From positions 4,588,001 through 4,652,000 of the forward strand of contig NZ_CP054690.1 in assembly GCF_013348805.1 (NCBI RefSeq): 64,000 nt of DNA. The letters are read 5' to 3'. The first letter of the stretch is position 1. Every line of letters begins with the position of its first letter. This DNA comes from Rhodococcus sp. W8901 (GTDB taxonomy: Bacteria > Actinomycetota > Actinomycetes > Mycobacteriales > Mycobacteriaceae). Positions 28,245-37,458 of this stretch are shown here, one piece after another. The notes under the pieces are model-generated. The model did no database searches and was not told the DNA's origin. It saw only the letters and a program-made list of their open reading frames with translations. The translations under genes were made by a program, and so were the position numbers.

Positions 28245-29578
28245 GCCCGCACCCCACTCGTCCGACGCAGTTTCCACAGCCCGCGCGACCTGCGCGGCGA
28301 GAACTCGCCGCCCTCGATCCGGTCGTACATCGCACGCGCGGCGCGGTAGCTCGCGAGCAGCCCATCGGCGGTGTGCTCCCACGAGAAGTTCTCGGCGTGC
28401 CGGGGCGCGCGCGCCGCCAGCTCGTCCAACAGGTCGGGCACGGTCACCAAGGACTGCAGCGCCGACGCCCAGTCGTCGGTCCGGTGACCGTTGACCAGCA
28501 GACCGGTCTCACGGTTGCGGACCGCGACACCCAGACCGCCGACGTCGGCGGCGATCACCGGCGTCCCGCAGGCCTGGGCCTCGATCGCGACCAGACCGAA
28601 CGACTCCGAATAGCTAGGCACCGCAACCAGATTCGATGCCCGGTACACGTCGGCCAGCCGGTCCGGCGGCTGCGGCGGCATGAAGGTCACGCGTGCCCGG
28701 ACGCCCAGCGCCTCGGCCAGTTCGATCAGCGAATCGGGGCGTTCGAGGCCCGTGCCGGACGGCCCGCCCACCACCAGTACCCGCAGCGGCAGGTCCGGCT
28801 CGCGGGCGATGACCTCGGCGGCGGCGCGCAGCAGGACGTCGGGGGCCTTGAGCGGCTGGATGCGTCCGACGAACGTCACGATCGTCTCGGCGGGGTCGAG
28901 TCCGAGTGCGGCGCGGGCCGCCAGGCGGTCGCCGGGCCGGTAGCGCGACAAATCGGCGCCCGGGGCGACCACGTCGACCTTGTCCGGGGACGCCCGGTAG
29001 ATCGAGGCGAGCTGCGCGGCCTCGTCGGCGGTGTTCGCGATCAGCCGGTCGGCCTCCGCCACCACCTGCTGCTCACCGATCTGCCGGGCCGCCGGCTCGG
29101 GGGTGTCGCCGTCGGCGAGCGAGGCGTTCTTCACCGCCGCGAGAGTGTGCGCGGTGTGCACCAGCGGCACGCCCCACCGGTCGCGAGCCAGCCATCCGAC
29201 CTGCCCGGACAGCCAGTAGTGCGAGTGCACCAGGTCGTAGTAGCCGGGCTCGTGCCGCACCTCCTCGCGCAGCACCCCCGCCGCGAACGCGCACAGCTGC
29301 GTGGGCAGCTCGTGCTTGTCGAGCCCCTCGTACGGGCCGGCAGCGACGTTGCGGACGCGGACACCGGGCGCGGCGTCCTGCACCACCGGAGCGGCCGACG
29401 ACGTCGCCCGTGTGAAGATGTCGACCTCCACGCCACGACGCGCGAGCTGGATCGCAGTCTGCAGCACGTACACGTTCATTCCGCCCGCGTCGCCGGTGCC
29501 AGGCTGTGCCAGCGGCGACGTGTGTACCGAGAGAACGGCGACCCGCTTGGGTCCCGCGCTGCTGTGCTTGGGTGTCAC
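28241..29578 (-). CDS. mshA: D-inositol-3-phosphate glycosyltransferase (mycothiol synthesis)
   Basis: A 445-residue GT-B enzyme that joins UDP-GlcNAc to inositol 3-phosphate, the first step of mycothiol synthesis. Seen: [26 protein letters not shown] at the N-terminus, [30 protein letters not shown] at the second domain, and the retaining motif [22 protein letters not shown] 29578 gives the family length. It is followed by ybjN and lies 25 bp after the hydrolase gene. Confidence 0.95.
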   Translation of the reverse strand: MTPKHSSAGPKRVAVLSVHTSPLAQPGTGDAGGMNVYVLQTAIQLARRGVEVDIFTRATSSAAPVVQDAAPGVRVRNVAAGPYEGLDKHELPTQLCAFAAGVLREEVRHEPGYYDLVHSHYWLSGQVGWLARDRWGVPLVHTAHTLAAVKNASLADGDTPEPAARQIGEQQVVAEADRLIANTADEAAQLASIYRASPDKVDVVAPGADLSRYRPGDRLAARAALGLDPAETIVTFVGRIQPLKAPDVLLRAAAEVIAREPDLPLRVLVVGGPSGTGLERPDSLIELAEALGVRARVTFMPPQPPDRLADVYRASNLVAVPSYSESFGLVAIEAQACGTPVIAADVGGLGVAVRNRETGLLVNGHRTDDWASALQSLVTVPDLLDELAARAPRHAENFSWEHTADGLLASYRAARAMYDRIEGGEFSPRRSRGLWKLRRTSGVRA

Positions 29579-29603
29579 GCGTCCATACTGCCCTGTCGCT
29601 CTG

Positions 29604-30512
29604 TCATGAGGTAATTGCCCCGGATGCGCTCTCGGAGAACGGGACCTCTCCCGGTTGTCCGGCACCGATCCCGTCGCTGATCCCGTCGCAGAACGCCCGG
29701 ACCTCGCCGACGAACCGAGCCGGATCCTCCACGAACGGACCGTGCCCGCAGCCCTCCCAGTACGACCCGGTCGCGTCCGGAATCAGCGCGACGGCGTGCT
29801 CACCTGCGGAGACGTCGACGACGGTGTCCGCGGTGCCGTGCAACACCAGCGCGGGGACGTCGAGGCCGCGCAGCACGTCGTCGTGGCTCACGGACCGCCG
29901 GAACAGCGCCGACCGCACCCGAGGCGGGGTGGACAGGCTCGCGCCGAACAGTGACTGCGACCACGCCCCCTTGGCGCCGTCGTCATCGCCGATCGGGCCG
30001 GTGAGCGCGGTGCCGAAGCCGCCCAGCGCCTTGATCGCGGTGCCCGGATCCTCGGCCATGGCCGCGGGGATCGCGGCCTTCATCGCAGAACCGACCGCGC
30101 CGCCCGCCTGGCCGCGGCCGATGCTTGTGATCGCGCCGACGAACACCACGCCGTCGACGGCCGCGGTGCCGTGCGCGGCCAGGTAGTCGCAGATCACCAG
30201 GCCGCCGTACGACCAGCCCAGCAGGACCGCGCCCGCGGTGACGCCCTCCGCCGTCAGCACCGCGTCGACGTCGCCGGCCCAGTTCGCGGAGTCGTCGTAG
30301 CCGGCGGCCGGGGCATCGGAGTAGCCGTGGCCACGCAGGTCGACGGCGATCACCCGGTACTGCGCCGACAGCGCGGCGAGGACATCGTCGCCCCAGCAGC
30401 GCGACGACTGCGCCCAGCCGTGCAGCAGCACCAGCGGGCGCGCATCCGGATTACCGAGCGTTCGATAGACGAGGGTGGTGCCGTCGACGCCGACGGTTTC
30501 ACGAATGGCCAT
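29604..30512 (-). CDS. Alpha/beta hydrolase
   Basis: A 302-residue cytoplasmic hydrolase. The oxyanion region is [15 protein letters not shown], then [15 protein letters not shown], the nucleophile elbow GWSYGG (Ser), the acid in [16 protein letters not shown] and the catalytic His in [11 protein letters not shown]. All three catalytic residues are present. The C-terminal 20 residues are a non-conserved tail. It lies 22 bp downstream of the MFS gene and just upstream of mshA, so the three may be one transcript. Substrate unknown. Confidence 0.9.
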   Translation of the reverse strand: MAIRETVGVDGTTLVYRTLGNPDARPLVLLHGWAQSSRCWGDDVLAALSAQYRVIAVDLRGHGYSDAPAAGYDDSANWAGDVDAVLTAEGVTAGAVLLGWSYGGLVICDYLAAHGTAAVDGVVFVGAITSIGRGQAGGAVGSAMKAAIPAAMAEDPGTAIKALGGFGTALTGPIGDDDGAKGAWSQSLFGASLSTPPRVRSALFRRSVSHDDVLRGLDVPALVLHGTADTVVDVSAGEHAVALIPDATGSYWEGCGHGPFVEDPARFVGEVRAFCDGISDGIGAGQPGEVPFSESASGAITS

Positions 30513-30534
30513 GCGGTCACCCTAAGGGGACCGC

Positions 30535-31713
30535 TCACTTCGCGCGGCGCAGGAGGTACGCACCGAGCGCGACGACGAACGCGACGGCGCCCGACGCGAC
30601 GGCCACCGCGAAGCCCGCGCGGGTGCCGAAATGGTCGATCATCTGCCCGGCGAGCGCGGATCCGACGGCCACGCCGACACCCAGTCCGGTCACGGTCCAG
30701 GTGATGCCCTCGGTGAGCTTGTGGTGCGGGACCACCGATTCGACGAGTGTCGTCGCCACGATCATGGTGGGAGCGACGCTGATGCCGGCGAGCGCGAGCG
30801 CCCCGGTGAGGGTGAGGATCGAATCGACCAGCAACAGCGGCCACAGCAGGACCGCGACGGCGGCGGTCGCGAACACCAGTTGGCGGCGCAGCGCCGCACC
30901 CGGACGCAGCGCCCCGAACACCACGCCGGCGACTGCGGATGCGCCCGCGAACAGCGCCAGGGCGACGGTCGCGGCGGCGGGGGTGCCGCGCTCGGTCGCG
31001 AACGCGATGCTCACGACGTCGACGGTGCCGAAGATGGTGCCCATCCCGAGCATCACCGCCACGAGCGCCCACATCGCCGGGTTGCGGACCACCGAGCCGT
31101 CGACATGCTCGCTGCGGTCACGCACCGCCGGTTCGGTGCCGCGCTGCGCGACCAGGGCGAAGGTGCCGATCACCAGCAGGATCAGCGCCAGCAGTGGTCC
31201 GGCCTCGGGGAACAGCGCCACCGACAGACCGACCGAGATCACCGGGCCGGCGACGAAACACACCTCGTCGAGGACGGATTCGAACGCGAACGCCGTGCGC
31301 AGCTGCGGCTGTCCGCGGTACAGCGCGGTCCAGCGGGCGCGGACCATCGCACCGATCGTCGGCATGCACCCGGCGGGGATCGCGAGCAGGAACAGCACGA
31401 AATCGGGTGCCTCGAATCGCACGCACAGCAGCATCACGCCCAGGGCGCACGCGCTGATCGCCGAGGCGGCCGGCAGCACGCGACGCTGCCCGTAGCGGTC
31501 GACGGCACGGGACACGAGCGGGGTGATCGCGGCGTACGCGAGCGCGAACACCGCGGACAGCGCGCCGGCGAGCCCGTAGTCGCCGCGCAGCTGCGACAGC
31601 ATCGTCACGATGCCGATGCCCACCATCGCGATCGGCAGGCGGGCGACGAACCCGGCGGCGGAGAACGCGGCGGAACCGCGGGCGGAGAAGATCTCCCGGT
31701 AGGTGCCGATCAT
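30535..31713 (-). CDS. MFS transporter
   Basis: A 392-residue integral membrane transporter with about 12 hydrophobic helices. The MFS loop 2-3 motif is present as SRAVDRYGQRRVLP, and the second half has a shorter counterpart. The frame is open upstream to 31920, but ATG 31713 has AGGAG about 11 bases ahead and starts right at the first helix. No substrate-specific motif is visible; drug or sugar efflux is typical for this branch. Divergent from the PIG-L deacetylase. Confidence 0.88.
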   Translation of the reverse strand: MIGTYREIFSARGSAAFSAAGFVARLPIAMVGIGIVTMLSQLRGDYGLAGALSAVFALAYAAITPLVSRAVDRYGQRRVLPAASAISACALGVMLLCVRFEAPDFVLFLLAIPAGCMPTIGAMVRARWTALYRGQPQLRTAFAFESVLDEVCFVAGPVISVGLSVALFPEAGPLLALILLVIGTFALVAQRGTEPAVRDRSEHVDGSVVRNPAMWALVAVMLGMGTIFGTVDVVSIAFATERGTPAAATVALALFAGASAVAGVVFGALRPGAALRRQLVFATAAVAVLLWPLLLVDSILTLTGALALAGISVAPTMIVATTLVESVVPHHKLTEGITWTVTGLGVGVAVGSALAGQMIDHFGTRAGFAVAVASGAVAFVVALGAYLLRRAK

Positions 31714-31807
31714 TGCCGGTGTGTCTCCTGACGGCCGGTAAGCAGTTGTCCGAGGAGAGTTTCGCACCCTTGCCCCGCAGCGCGACCAGCGTGTAAGCAT
31801 TCTCCGC

Positions 31808-32581
31808 ATGAGCGTTCTGGTCTGTTTCCATGCCCACCCCGACGACGAGGTGTTCGTGACGGGCGGGGTGATGCGGCAGGCGGCGGACGCCGGCCACCGA
31901 GTCGTCGTGGTCACCGCCACCGACGGCGCGCTCGGCGAGGTGCCCGACGGGCTACTCGCGGACGGGGAGACGCTCGCGCAGCGCCGCCGCCGGGAGCTCG
32001 AGGCCTCGACCAGTGTGCTGGGCGCGCACCGGGTGGTGATGCTGCACTACGCCGATTCGGGGATGGCGGGCACGCCGGAGAACGCGAATCCGGACGCCTT
32101 CTGCAACGTCGACGTCGACACCGCAGCGGCGCGGCTCGCGGAGATCCTCGCTGAGGAGTCCGCGGACGTGTTGACGATCTACGACCCCAACGGCGGGTAC
32201 GGGCACCCCGATCACGTTCAGGTCCACCATGTCGGGGTGCGCGCGGCCGAGCTCGCGCACGTCCCGCACGTCTATGAGGCCGCGGTCAGCCGCGATCACA
32301 TCCGGCGCATGATGGCGGCGAACCCGGAGTGGAGCGAGGAAGCGACCCCGCCCGACTTCGACACCTTCGGCCTGTCCGACGACGAGATCACCACGGTCGT
32401 CGACGTCACCGCGGCGCTGGACGCCAAGCGTGCCGCGATGCATGCCCACCAGACGCAGATCGGCGACTTCGGCCCGTTCCTGCAGATGCCGGCAGAGCAA
32501 CTGCAGGCCGCGTTCGGGCAGGAGTGGTTCCGGAGGCGGGGTGCGCCGGCCGGACTGACGGAGACCGCTCTTCCGCTGTAG
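31808..32581 (+). CDS. PIG-L family deacetylase
   Basis: A 257-residue zinc deacetylase of the LmbE/MshB family. The zinc motif AHPDDE is at residues 9-14 and the later His ligand is in GYGHPDHVQVHHVG; DGALGEVP and LHYADSGM are also family-like. These enzymes remove N-acetyl groups from GlcNAc-type substrates. It could serve mycothiol metabolism (MshB/Mca relatives), but the sequence is not clearly MshB, and its distance from mshA does not prove a link. Confidence 0.88.
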   Translation: MSVLVCFHAHPDDEVFVTGGVMRQAADAGHRVVVVTATDGALGEVPDGLLADGETLAQRRRRELEASTSVLGAHRVVMLHYADSGMAGTPENANPDAFCNVDVDTAAARLAEILAEESADVLTIYDPNGGYGHPDHVQVHHVGVRAAELAHVPHVYEAAVSRDHIRRMMAANPEWSEEATPPDFDTFGLSDDEITTVVDVTAALDAKRAAMHAHQTQIGDFGPFLQMPAEQLQAAFGQEWFRRRGAPAGLTETALPL

Positions 32582-32648
32582 TCGGATGCTGCAGTCGAAT
32601 ACCGACAACTTCCTGCGCCGACGGGTCACACGGACCTAGCATCGCGGG

Positions 32649-33656
32649 ATGCCCGGTCTCCTCGCGCGGTACCGCAGCACCGGCGCCGACCTGCCGTTCG
32701 GAAACCCTCTGGCCGCGCACGACGTCGCGATGGAGGGCTACTTCTGGCGGTTCACGCAACGCGAGACGGGACGGGTGCTGATTGCGCTCGCCGGGATCAA
32801 CCGCGCCGACGACGGGCACTGGGCCACGCTCGGATTCGGTGCGCACCCCGGCGGGTTCCTGCGCACCGCGGCCCATCCCGAAGGCCGTGCCGACCCCGAC
32901 CGACTCGGTGCCGTCGCGGGTGACGTGTTCCGTGGCACCGCGGACCGGCTCCGCGTCGACCTCGGACCCGACGCGCAACTCGACGTGCGCATCACCGCTC
33001 CCGTCCCGTGGCCGCGCCGTCGTCTGGGTGGATCGAGCGTGTTCCACACCGTGCCCGCGCTCAACCAGTACTGGCATCCGTGGCTGCTCGGCGGCCGCGC
33101 CGAGGGCTGGGCGGTGGTCGGCGACGAGCGGTGGGACCTCGACGGCGCCCAGGTCTATTGCGAGAAGAACTGGGGCCGTGGCGGTTTCCCGGCGGCCTGG
33201 TGGTGGGGGCAGGCCCAGGCGTTCGACGATCCGCGGGCGTGCGTCGCGTTCGCCGGCGGCCAGGTCGATGCGGGACCGCTGGGCACCGCGATCACGGCCG
33301 TCGTCGTGTTGCTGCCGGACGGGACCCTCGTGTGGCTCGGCAATCCGCTCACTTCCCCGATCCGGGCGCAGATGGGTGACGAAACCTGGCGGCTGAGCGG
33401 CGGAAACCGTCGCTGGTCCGTCGAGATCGAGGGGCACGCACCGCTGGGCGCCGCGCACGTCCTGCCGGTGCCGCTACCGGCGCAACGCCGGAACATCCCG
33501 GGCGCGTTGGAGCACCTCGCCGGCAATCTATCCGTAACGGTCCGTCACAACAATCGATGTGCCTGGTCGGGTGAGTCACGCCTGGCAGGCCTCGAGCACG
33601 GTGGGATCGCTCGGGCACAGGCGGAATCGCGGCGTCGGGGGTCGACGCAGCAGTAG
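32649..33656 (+). CDS. Tocopherol cyclase-like / AttH-fold protein
   Basis: A 335-residue protein. EGYFWRFTQ near the N-terminus, then VFHTVPALNQYWHPWLLGG and the diagnostic block AQVYCEKNWGRGGFPAAWWWGQAQAF match the Tocopherol_cycl family, which shares the double-lipocalin fold of AttH/CrtC. Real tocopherol synthesis is not expected in this organism, so a different prenyl or lipid substrate is likely. No signal peptide. 67 bp after the deacetylase and 33 bp before the lipase homologue, same strand, so possibly one transcript. Confidence 0.8.
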   Translation: MPGLLARYRSTGADLPFGNPLAAHDVAMEGYFWRFTQRETGRVLIALAGINRADDGHWATLGFGAHPGGFLRTAAHPEGRADPDRLGAVAGDVFRGTADRLRVDLGPDAQLDVRITAPVPWPRRRLGGSSVFHTVPALNQYWHPWLLGGRAEGWAVVGDERWDLDGAQVYCEKNWGRGGFPAAWWWGQAQAFDDPRACVAFAGGQVDAGPLGTAITAVVVLLPDGTLVWLGNPLTSPIRAQMGDETWRLSGGNRRWSVEIEGHAPLGAAHVLPVPLPAQRRNIPGALEHLAGNLSVTVRHNNRCAWSGESRLAGLEHGGIARAQAESRRRGSTQQ

Positions 33657-33689
33657 CAAACCGAACCGAATTACCTCCTGGGGGGGATC

Positions 33690-35003
33690 TTGAAGAAGCT
33701 TCGAACATCGCTGCTCGCGACTGCAGTGGCCGCGGCGGCCCTGCTCGCCGGTGCGCCGGCGGTGGCGGCCGCACCGAACCCGGTCGGCCTCGACGAGGTC
33801 TTCAGCCCGTTCGTGGTCAGCACGTTCACCGACGGCCGGATCGCCCCGTTCGAGAAGTGGCAGGCCCGCCATCCCGTATCCGATCCCTGGTACCAGGCGC
33901 CACCGGTCGGCGACGCACCCGCGGGCACGTTGCTGAAGGCGCGTCCCGCGACGGTCCAGGTGTACGGGGTGCAGCCGGGACACGTGCGCGGCTACCAGCT
34001 GATGTACGTCACAACAGATTTCGATGGGTCGGCGGCCGTGAGCACGGGCATGCTGATGATCCCCGAGGACGGCACCGCTCCGCAGGACCGCAAGCTCATC
34101 GGCTACTCCGAGGCCAACGACAGCCTCGGCCCCGGCTGCATGCCCAGCACCCAGTGGACCGGCGGTGACCAGGACGACCCCTCGTTGTTCTCCGCGCTCG
34201 GGCCCGTCGCGCAGATGTTCGGCAACGGCTGGGCCGTGATGATGAGCGACACCGCCAACGACGGCGACCCCACCCCCAACGGCTTCTCGATCGGACAGTT
34301 CTCCGGCGCCGCCACGCTCGACGGACTGCGGGCAGCACTCGCGCTACCCACGGCCGGCCTCTCCCCCGACACCCCGGTCGGCATCTACGGCATCGCCGGT
34401 GGTGGTGTCGCGGCCGGGTTCGCGGCCGAGAAGCAGGCGACGTACGCACCCGAACTCAATGTCGTCGGCACCGTGCTGCAGGCGATGGTGGTCGACAGCG
34501 CGACGTTCGAACGCAAGGCCGACGGCGGCATCGGCGCGGGCTTCGTGTTCGCGAACTCGCTGGGCTACGCGGCCCGCTACCCCGAGATCGATCTCGACCA
34601 GGAGCTGACACCGCTCGGCCGGCAGATCGCCGACGTCTTCAACCGCACGTGCCAGCAGACGTACCTGCTCATGCCGTTCGTGCCGCTGTCCGCGCTGTAC
34701 ACGCACGGCCGGCCCGCCGACAATCCGGTGTTCGCCCGGGCGTACGCCGAGAACCGGTTGGGTCTTCAGGCCCCGAAGGCGCCGGTGCTGATGACGTCGT
34801 GCCGCGACGACTTCCTGGTGCCCTATTCGGACGTCGAGCAGCTCGTCGCGGCGTACCGCGCCGGCGGCACCGAGGTCACGGTCGACCCGAGCGTCTGCGG
34901 AATGTCGGACGTGCTGACAGACCCGTGGCGGGTGAGCACCGAACTGCTGGGCATGCAGAACGTCGACTGGTTCGTCGGCAGGTTCGAGGAGGCGCGGCGA
35001 TGA
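33690..35003 (+). CDS. Secreted lipase-family protein lacking catalytic Ser and His
   Basis: A 437-residue exported protein with signal peptide MKKLRTSLLATAVAAAALLAG...AVAAAP. The body matches the secreted LIP-type triacylglycerol lipases of Mycobacteriales (GYQLMYVTTDFDGSAAVSTGML, YSEANDSLGPGCMPS). At the nucleophile elbow, where active members have GYSxGG, this one has GIAGGG: Ala236 (codon GCC) replaces Ser. The acid loop SCRDDFLVPYSD is kept, but no His appears in the last 60 residues where the catalytic one should be. The frame is intact. TTG start with CCTGGGGGGG upstream. Probably a non-enzymatic or altered protein. Confidence 0.85.
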   Translation: MKKLRTSLLATAVAAAALLAGAPAVAAAPNPVGLDEVFSPFVVSTFTDGRIAPFEKWQARHPVSDPWYQAPPVGDAPAGTLLKARPATVQVYGVQPGHVRGYQLMYVTTDFDGSAAVSTGMLMIPEDGTAPQDRKLIGYSEANDSLGPGCMPSTQWTGGDQDDPSLFSALGPVAQMFGNGWAVMMSDTANDGDPTPNGFSIGQFSGAATLDGLRAALALPTAGLSPDTPVGIYGIAGGGVAAGFAAEKQATYAPELNVVGTVLQAMVVDSATFERKADGGIGAGFVFANSLGYAARYPEIDLDQELTPLGRQIADVFNRTCQQTYLLMPFVPLSALYTHGRPADNPVFARAYAENRLGLQAPKAPVLMTSCRDDFLVPYSDVEQLVAAYRAGGTEVTVDPSVCGMSDVLTDPWRVSTELLGMQNVDWFVGRFEEARR

Positions 35004-35063
35004 GAAGCCGATTGGCGCGAACCACGCAGGCGCAGTACTACTGACCGGTCGGGGCCGTCCGGA

Positions 35064-36368
35064 TCAGATCTGCACGGTCGCCTTCCGCATGGCCGTCAGA
35101 GGACTCGAGTACAGCGAACTGAGCGAGACGACGCCGGCCGCGTGCTCCTGGACCCGATTGCCGAATCCGGTGATCCGCACGTCGGACCCGCCCACCCGGG
35201 AGGCGCTCGACAGAGCCTGCGCCACCTGCGGTACGGCCTCGGGATAGTCGGTGAACGCCTGCCCGCCGAGGATCACCCGGTCCGGATTGAACAGGTCACG
35301 CAGCATCGCGACCGCCCGGCCGAGAGTCCGCGCCCGATCGGTCAGGATCTCCTGCGCCGGAGCCGAACCCGCCCGCGCCGCGCGGTACAGCGCGGCGATC
35401 GGCGGCAGCGGGTCGCCGCCGGGCAGGACACCGGCGCGGCGGGCCGCGAGCAGCACGCCGCGATCACTGACGGCGGCCTCGAGGCACCCGGTGGCCCCGC
35501 AGTCGCACTGCGCATCCGAGCCGGTGGGCAGGTGCGCGATCGACCCGGGTCCCGCGCTCGGGGTGTGCACCTTCCCATCGAGAGTCAGTGCCAGACCGAC
35601 AGTTTCGCGTGCATAGAAGTACAGCCCGCTACCTCTCACCTCGGTGTTGTCGGCGCGCTGCGGCGTCAGCAGCAACTCGGACGCGGCCATCGCCTCGACG
35701 TGGGCGGCGACCGATACGGGCAGTCCGAACCCGGCCCCGACCACGTCACCGACGCGCGCGTCGGTCCAGCCGAGGCGGGGATGATCGACCACACCGGTCT
35801 CCGGGTCCACACGACCGCCGAGTGCCACCCCCACCCACAGGGGGCGCCGCCGGTGCCAGCGGGCCGCGAAACTGCGTGCGCTGCCGGTGATGCTGGCCAG
35901 CGCCGACCCCGACGCCCCACGTGGCGTCGGGATCTCGACTGCGCCGAGAATCCTGCCCCGCAGGTCCGACGCGATCACGCTGGTGACGACGGCGCCGATG
36001 TGGATGCCGACGGTGAGGTAGGACTCGTGGTCCACCTCGAACGGGATGCGGGGGCGGCCGACGGTGCCCGCCGGGGCGAGGTCGGGCCGCTCGCGCAGGA
36101 GTCCCACCGCCAGCATCGCCGACACGTGCCGGTTGACGGTCGCGATGCTCGAACCCGTTGCACGCGTTGCCTCGTCGCGTGACAGGGGTCCGCCGCCGGC
36201 GGCGACACGGAACACCGCGGCGGCCGGGCTGTCGGCGATCCCGAGGGTGGGAGCCACGATTCGAGGTCGAGTGGCGGGGCGGGCCGCCCCGGAACGTGGG
36301 GTTCTCGACGTGGTGGTGCGAGCGGTCACGGGTCTCGTTCGGGTGGCGTGAGGCGCTGCAGTGAGCAT
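35064..36368 (-). CDS. ROK-family transcriptional regulator (Rv0485-like)
   Basis: A 434-residue NagC-type regulator. Residues about 50-110 form a winged helix (AVFRVAAGGGPLSRDEATRATGSSIATVNRHVSAML); about 115-425 is the ROK domain with the zinc motif CDCGATGCLE and the kinase-fold loops. The phosphate-binding DxGxT reads GIHIGAVVTS, so sugar-kinase activity is unlikely. ATG 36368 has AAGGA 7 bases ahead, directly after a G+C hairpin. A Cys-rich small ORF lies 128 bp upstream on the same strand. Confidence 0.88.
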   Translation of the reverse strand: MLTAAPHATRTRPVTARTTTSRTPRSGAARPATRPRIVAPTLGIADSPAAAVFRVAAGGGPLSRDEATRATGSSIATVNRHVSAMLAVGLLRERPDLAPAGTVGRPRIPFEVDHESYLTVGIHIGAVVTSVIASDLRGRILGAVEIPTPRGASGSALASITGSARSFAARWHRRRPLWVGVALGGRVDPETGVVDHPRLGWTDARVGDVVGAGFGLPVSVAAHVEAMAASELLLTPQRADNTEVRGSGLYFYARETVGLALTLDGKVHTPSAGPGSIAHLPTGSDAQCDCGATGCLEAAVSDRGVLLAARRAGVLPGGDPLPPIAALYRAARAGSAPAQEILTDRARTLGRAVAMLRDLFNPDRVILGGQAFTDYPEAVPQVAQALSSASRVGGSDVRITGFGNRVQEHAAGVVSLSSLYSSPLTAMRKATVQI

Positions 36369-36381
36369 GAGTCTGTCCTTG

Positions 36382-36398
36382 CCCCGCCCCGGGAGGGG
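36382..36398 (-). promoter_or_regulatory. Hairpin just upstream of the ROK ribosome-binding site
   Basis: On the minus strand CCCC-T-CC pairs with GG-C-GGGG around a CGG loop, ending two bases before AAGGA of the ROK gene. It could hide the Shine-Dalgarno or act as an attenuator in concert with the upstream leader ORF. Fold drawn by eye. Confidence 0.4.
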
Positions 36399-36496
36399 AC
36401 GGCTGTCGACGCGGTCGGGTGACGCGCTGCGACGGAGATCAGGTCCGACCGGTGGGGCGGACGATCAGCACGAACGGGGGTGCCGGCAGCGCGGAG

Positions 36497-36610
36497 TCAG
36501 CTGAGGGAAGCGCGGCAGGGACAACAGAGTTCCCGAGCCAGCGGCAGCCGGGACCCCAGCGCGGCGGTCACGTAGGTGACCCGCGGTGCGGAGGAGATAC
36601 CGGACGACAT
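36497..36610 (-). CDS. Cys-rich leader peptide (candidate attenuator) before the ROK gene
   Basis: A 37-residue ORF, MSSGISSAPRVTYVTAALGS...RELCCPCRASLS, with Cys29, Cys30 and Cys32 near the end. An extended -10 (TG-C-TAGCTT) ends 7 bases before its ATG, so the transcript would begin at the start codon (leaderless). This is the layout of the polycysteine leaderless small ORFs that act as cysteine-responsive attenuators in mycobacteria (established). A shorter start at GTG 36571 is possible. It precedes the ROK regulator. That it is translated is inference. Confidence 0.55.
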   Translation of the reverse strand: MSSGISSAPRVTYVTAALGSRLPLARELCCPCRASLS

Positions 36611-36617
36611 GACGATC

Positions 36618-36623
36618 AAGCTA
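36618..36623 (-). promoter_or_regulatory. -10 element for a leaderless transcript
   Basis: TGCTAGCTT (extended -10, TAGCTT hexamer) lies 7 bases before the ATG at 36610, the spacing expected when the start codon is the first transcribed triplet. No convincing -35 is seen, as is common for extended -10 promoters. Confidence 0.5.
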
Positions 36624-36690
36624 GCATCTGCGCGCGCATACCCCCAGCCCGTCCCCCACCCCGGGTTCGTGTCGGCACTACGATCGAGCC

Positions 36691-37440
36691 ATGAGCCTGT
36701 CACCGGACACCCGCGTCGCCGTCGTCACCGGAGCGAGCTCCGGCATCGGGGAAGCCACCGCCCGCACCCTCGCCGAGCAGGGATTTCACGTCGTCCTCGG
36801 CGCCCGCCGGCTGGACCGGCTCGAGGCCATCGCCGCCGAGATCGGCGGCACCGCACTCGAGTTGGACGTCACCGACGAGGACTCGGTGGACGCATTCTGC
36901 GCGGTGCTCCCCCGTGTCGACCTGCTCGTCAACAACGCCGGCGGCGCGAAGGGCCTCGCGCCGGTCCTCGAGGCGGACCTCGACGACTGGCGCTGGATGT
37001 GGGAGACCAACGTCCTCGGGACGCTGCGCGTCACGAAAGCGCTGCTGCCCAAGCTGATCGACTCGGGCGACGGCCTGATCGTCACGATCACGTCGGTGGC
37101 CGCGTTCTCCGCCTACGACAACGGTTCGGGCTACACCTCGGCCAAGCACGCGCAGGCGGTCCTGCACCGCACCCTGCGCGGCGAGTTGCTGGGCAAGCCG
37201 GTGCGGCTGACGGAGATCGCGCCGGGCGCGGTGGAGACCGAGTTCTCGCTGGTGCGATTCGACGGCGACGCCGAGCGCGCGGCGAAGGTGTACGAGGGCA
37301 TCACCCCGCTGGTGGCGGAGGACATCGCCGAGATCATCGGATTCGTCGCGTCCCGTCCGCCGCACGTGAACCTGGACCAGATCATCGTCAAGCCGCGCGA
37401 TCAGGCCGAACCCGGTCGTTTCCACCGCACCACCGGCTAG
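36691..37440 (+). CDS. SDR-family oxidoreductase (Rv0484c-like)
   Basis: A 249-residue classical short-chain dehydrogenase. Cofactor motif VVTGASSGIGEATARTL, VVLGARRLDRLEAI (Arg suggests NADP), NNAGGAKGLAP, and the active site Ser in ITSVAAFSAY with YTSAKHA (YxxxK). ATG 36691. Divergent from the ROK/leader transcription unit, with only 80 bp between starts. It is followed 18 bp later by the DUF2804 gene. Substrate unknown; serine 3-dehydrogenase-type NADP enzymes look similar. Confidence 0.9.
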   Translation: MSLSPDTRVAVVTGASSGIGEATARTLAEQGFHVVLGARRLDRLEAIAAEIGGTALELDVTDEDSVDAFCAVLPRVDLLVNNAGGAKGLAPVLEADLDDWRWMWETNVLGTLRVTKALLPKLIDSGDGLIVTITSVAAFSAYDNGSGYTSAKHAQAVLHRTLRGELLGKPVRLTEIAPGAVETEFSLVRFDGDAERAAKVYEGITPLVAEDIAEIIGFVASRPPHVNLDQIIVKPRDQAEPGRFHRTTG

Positions 37441-37458
37441 TCCCGGTAGCCTCGCGGC

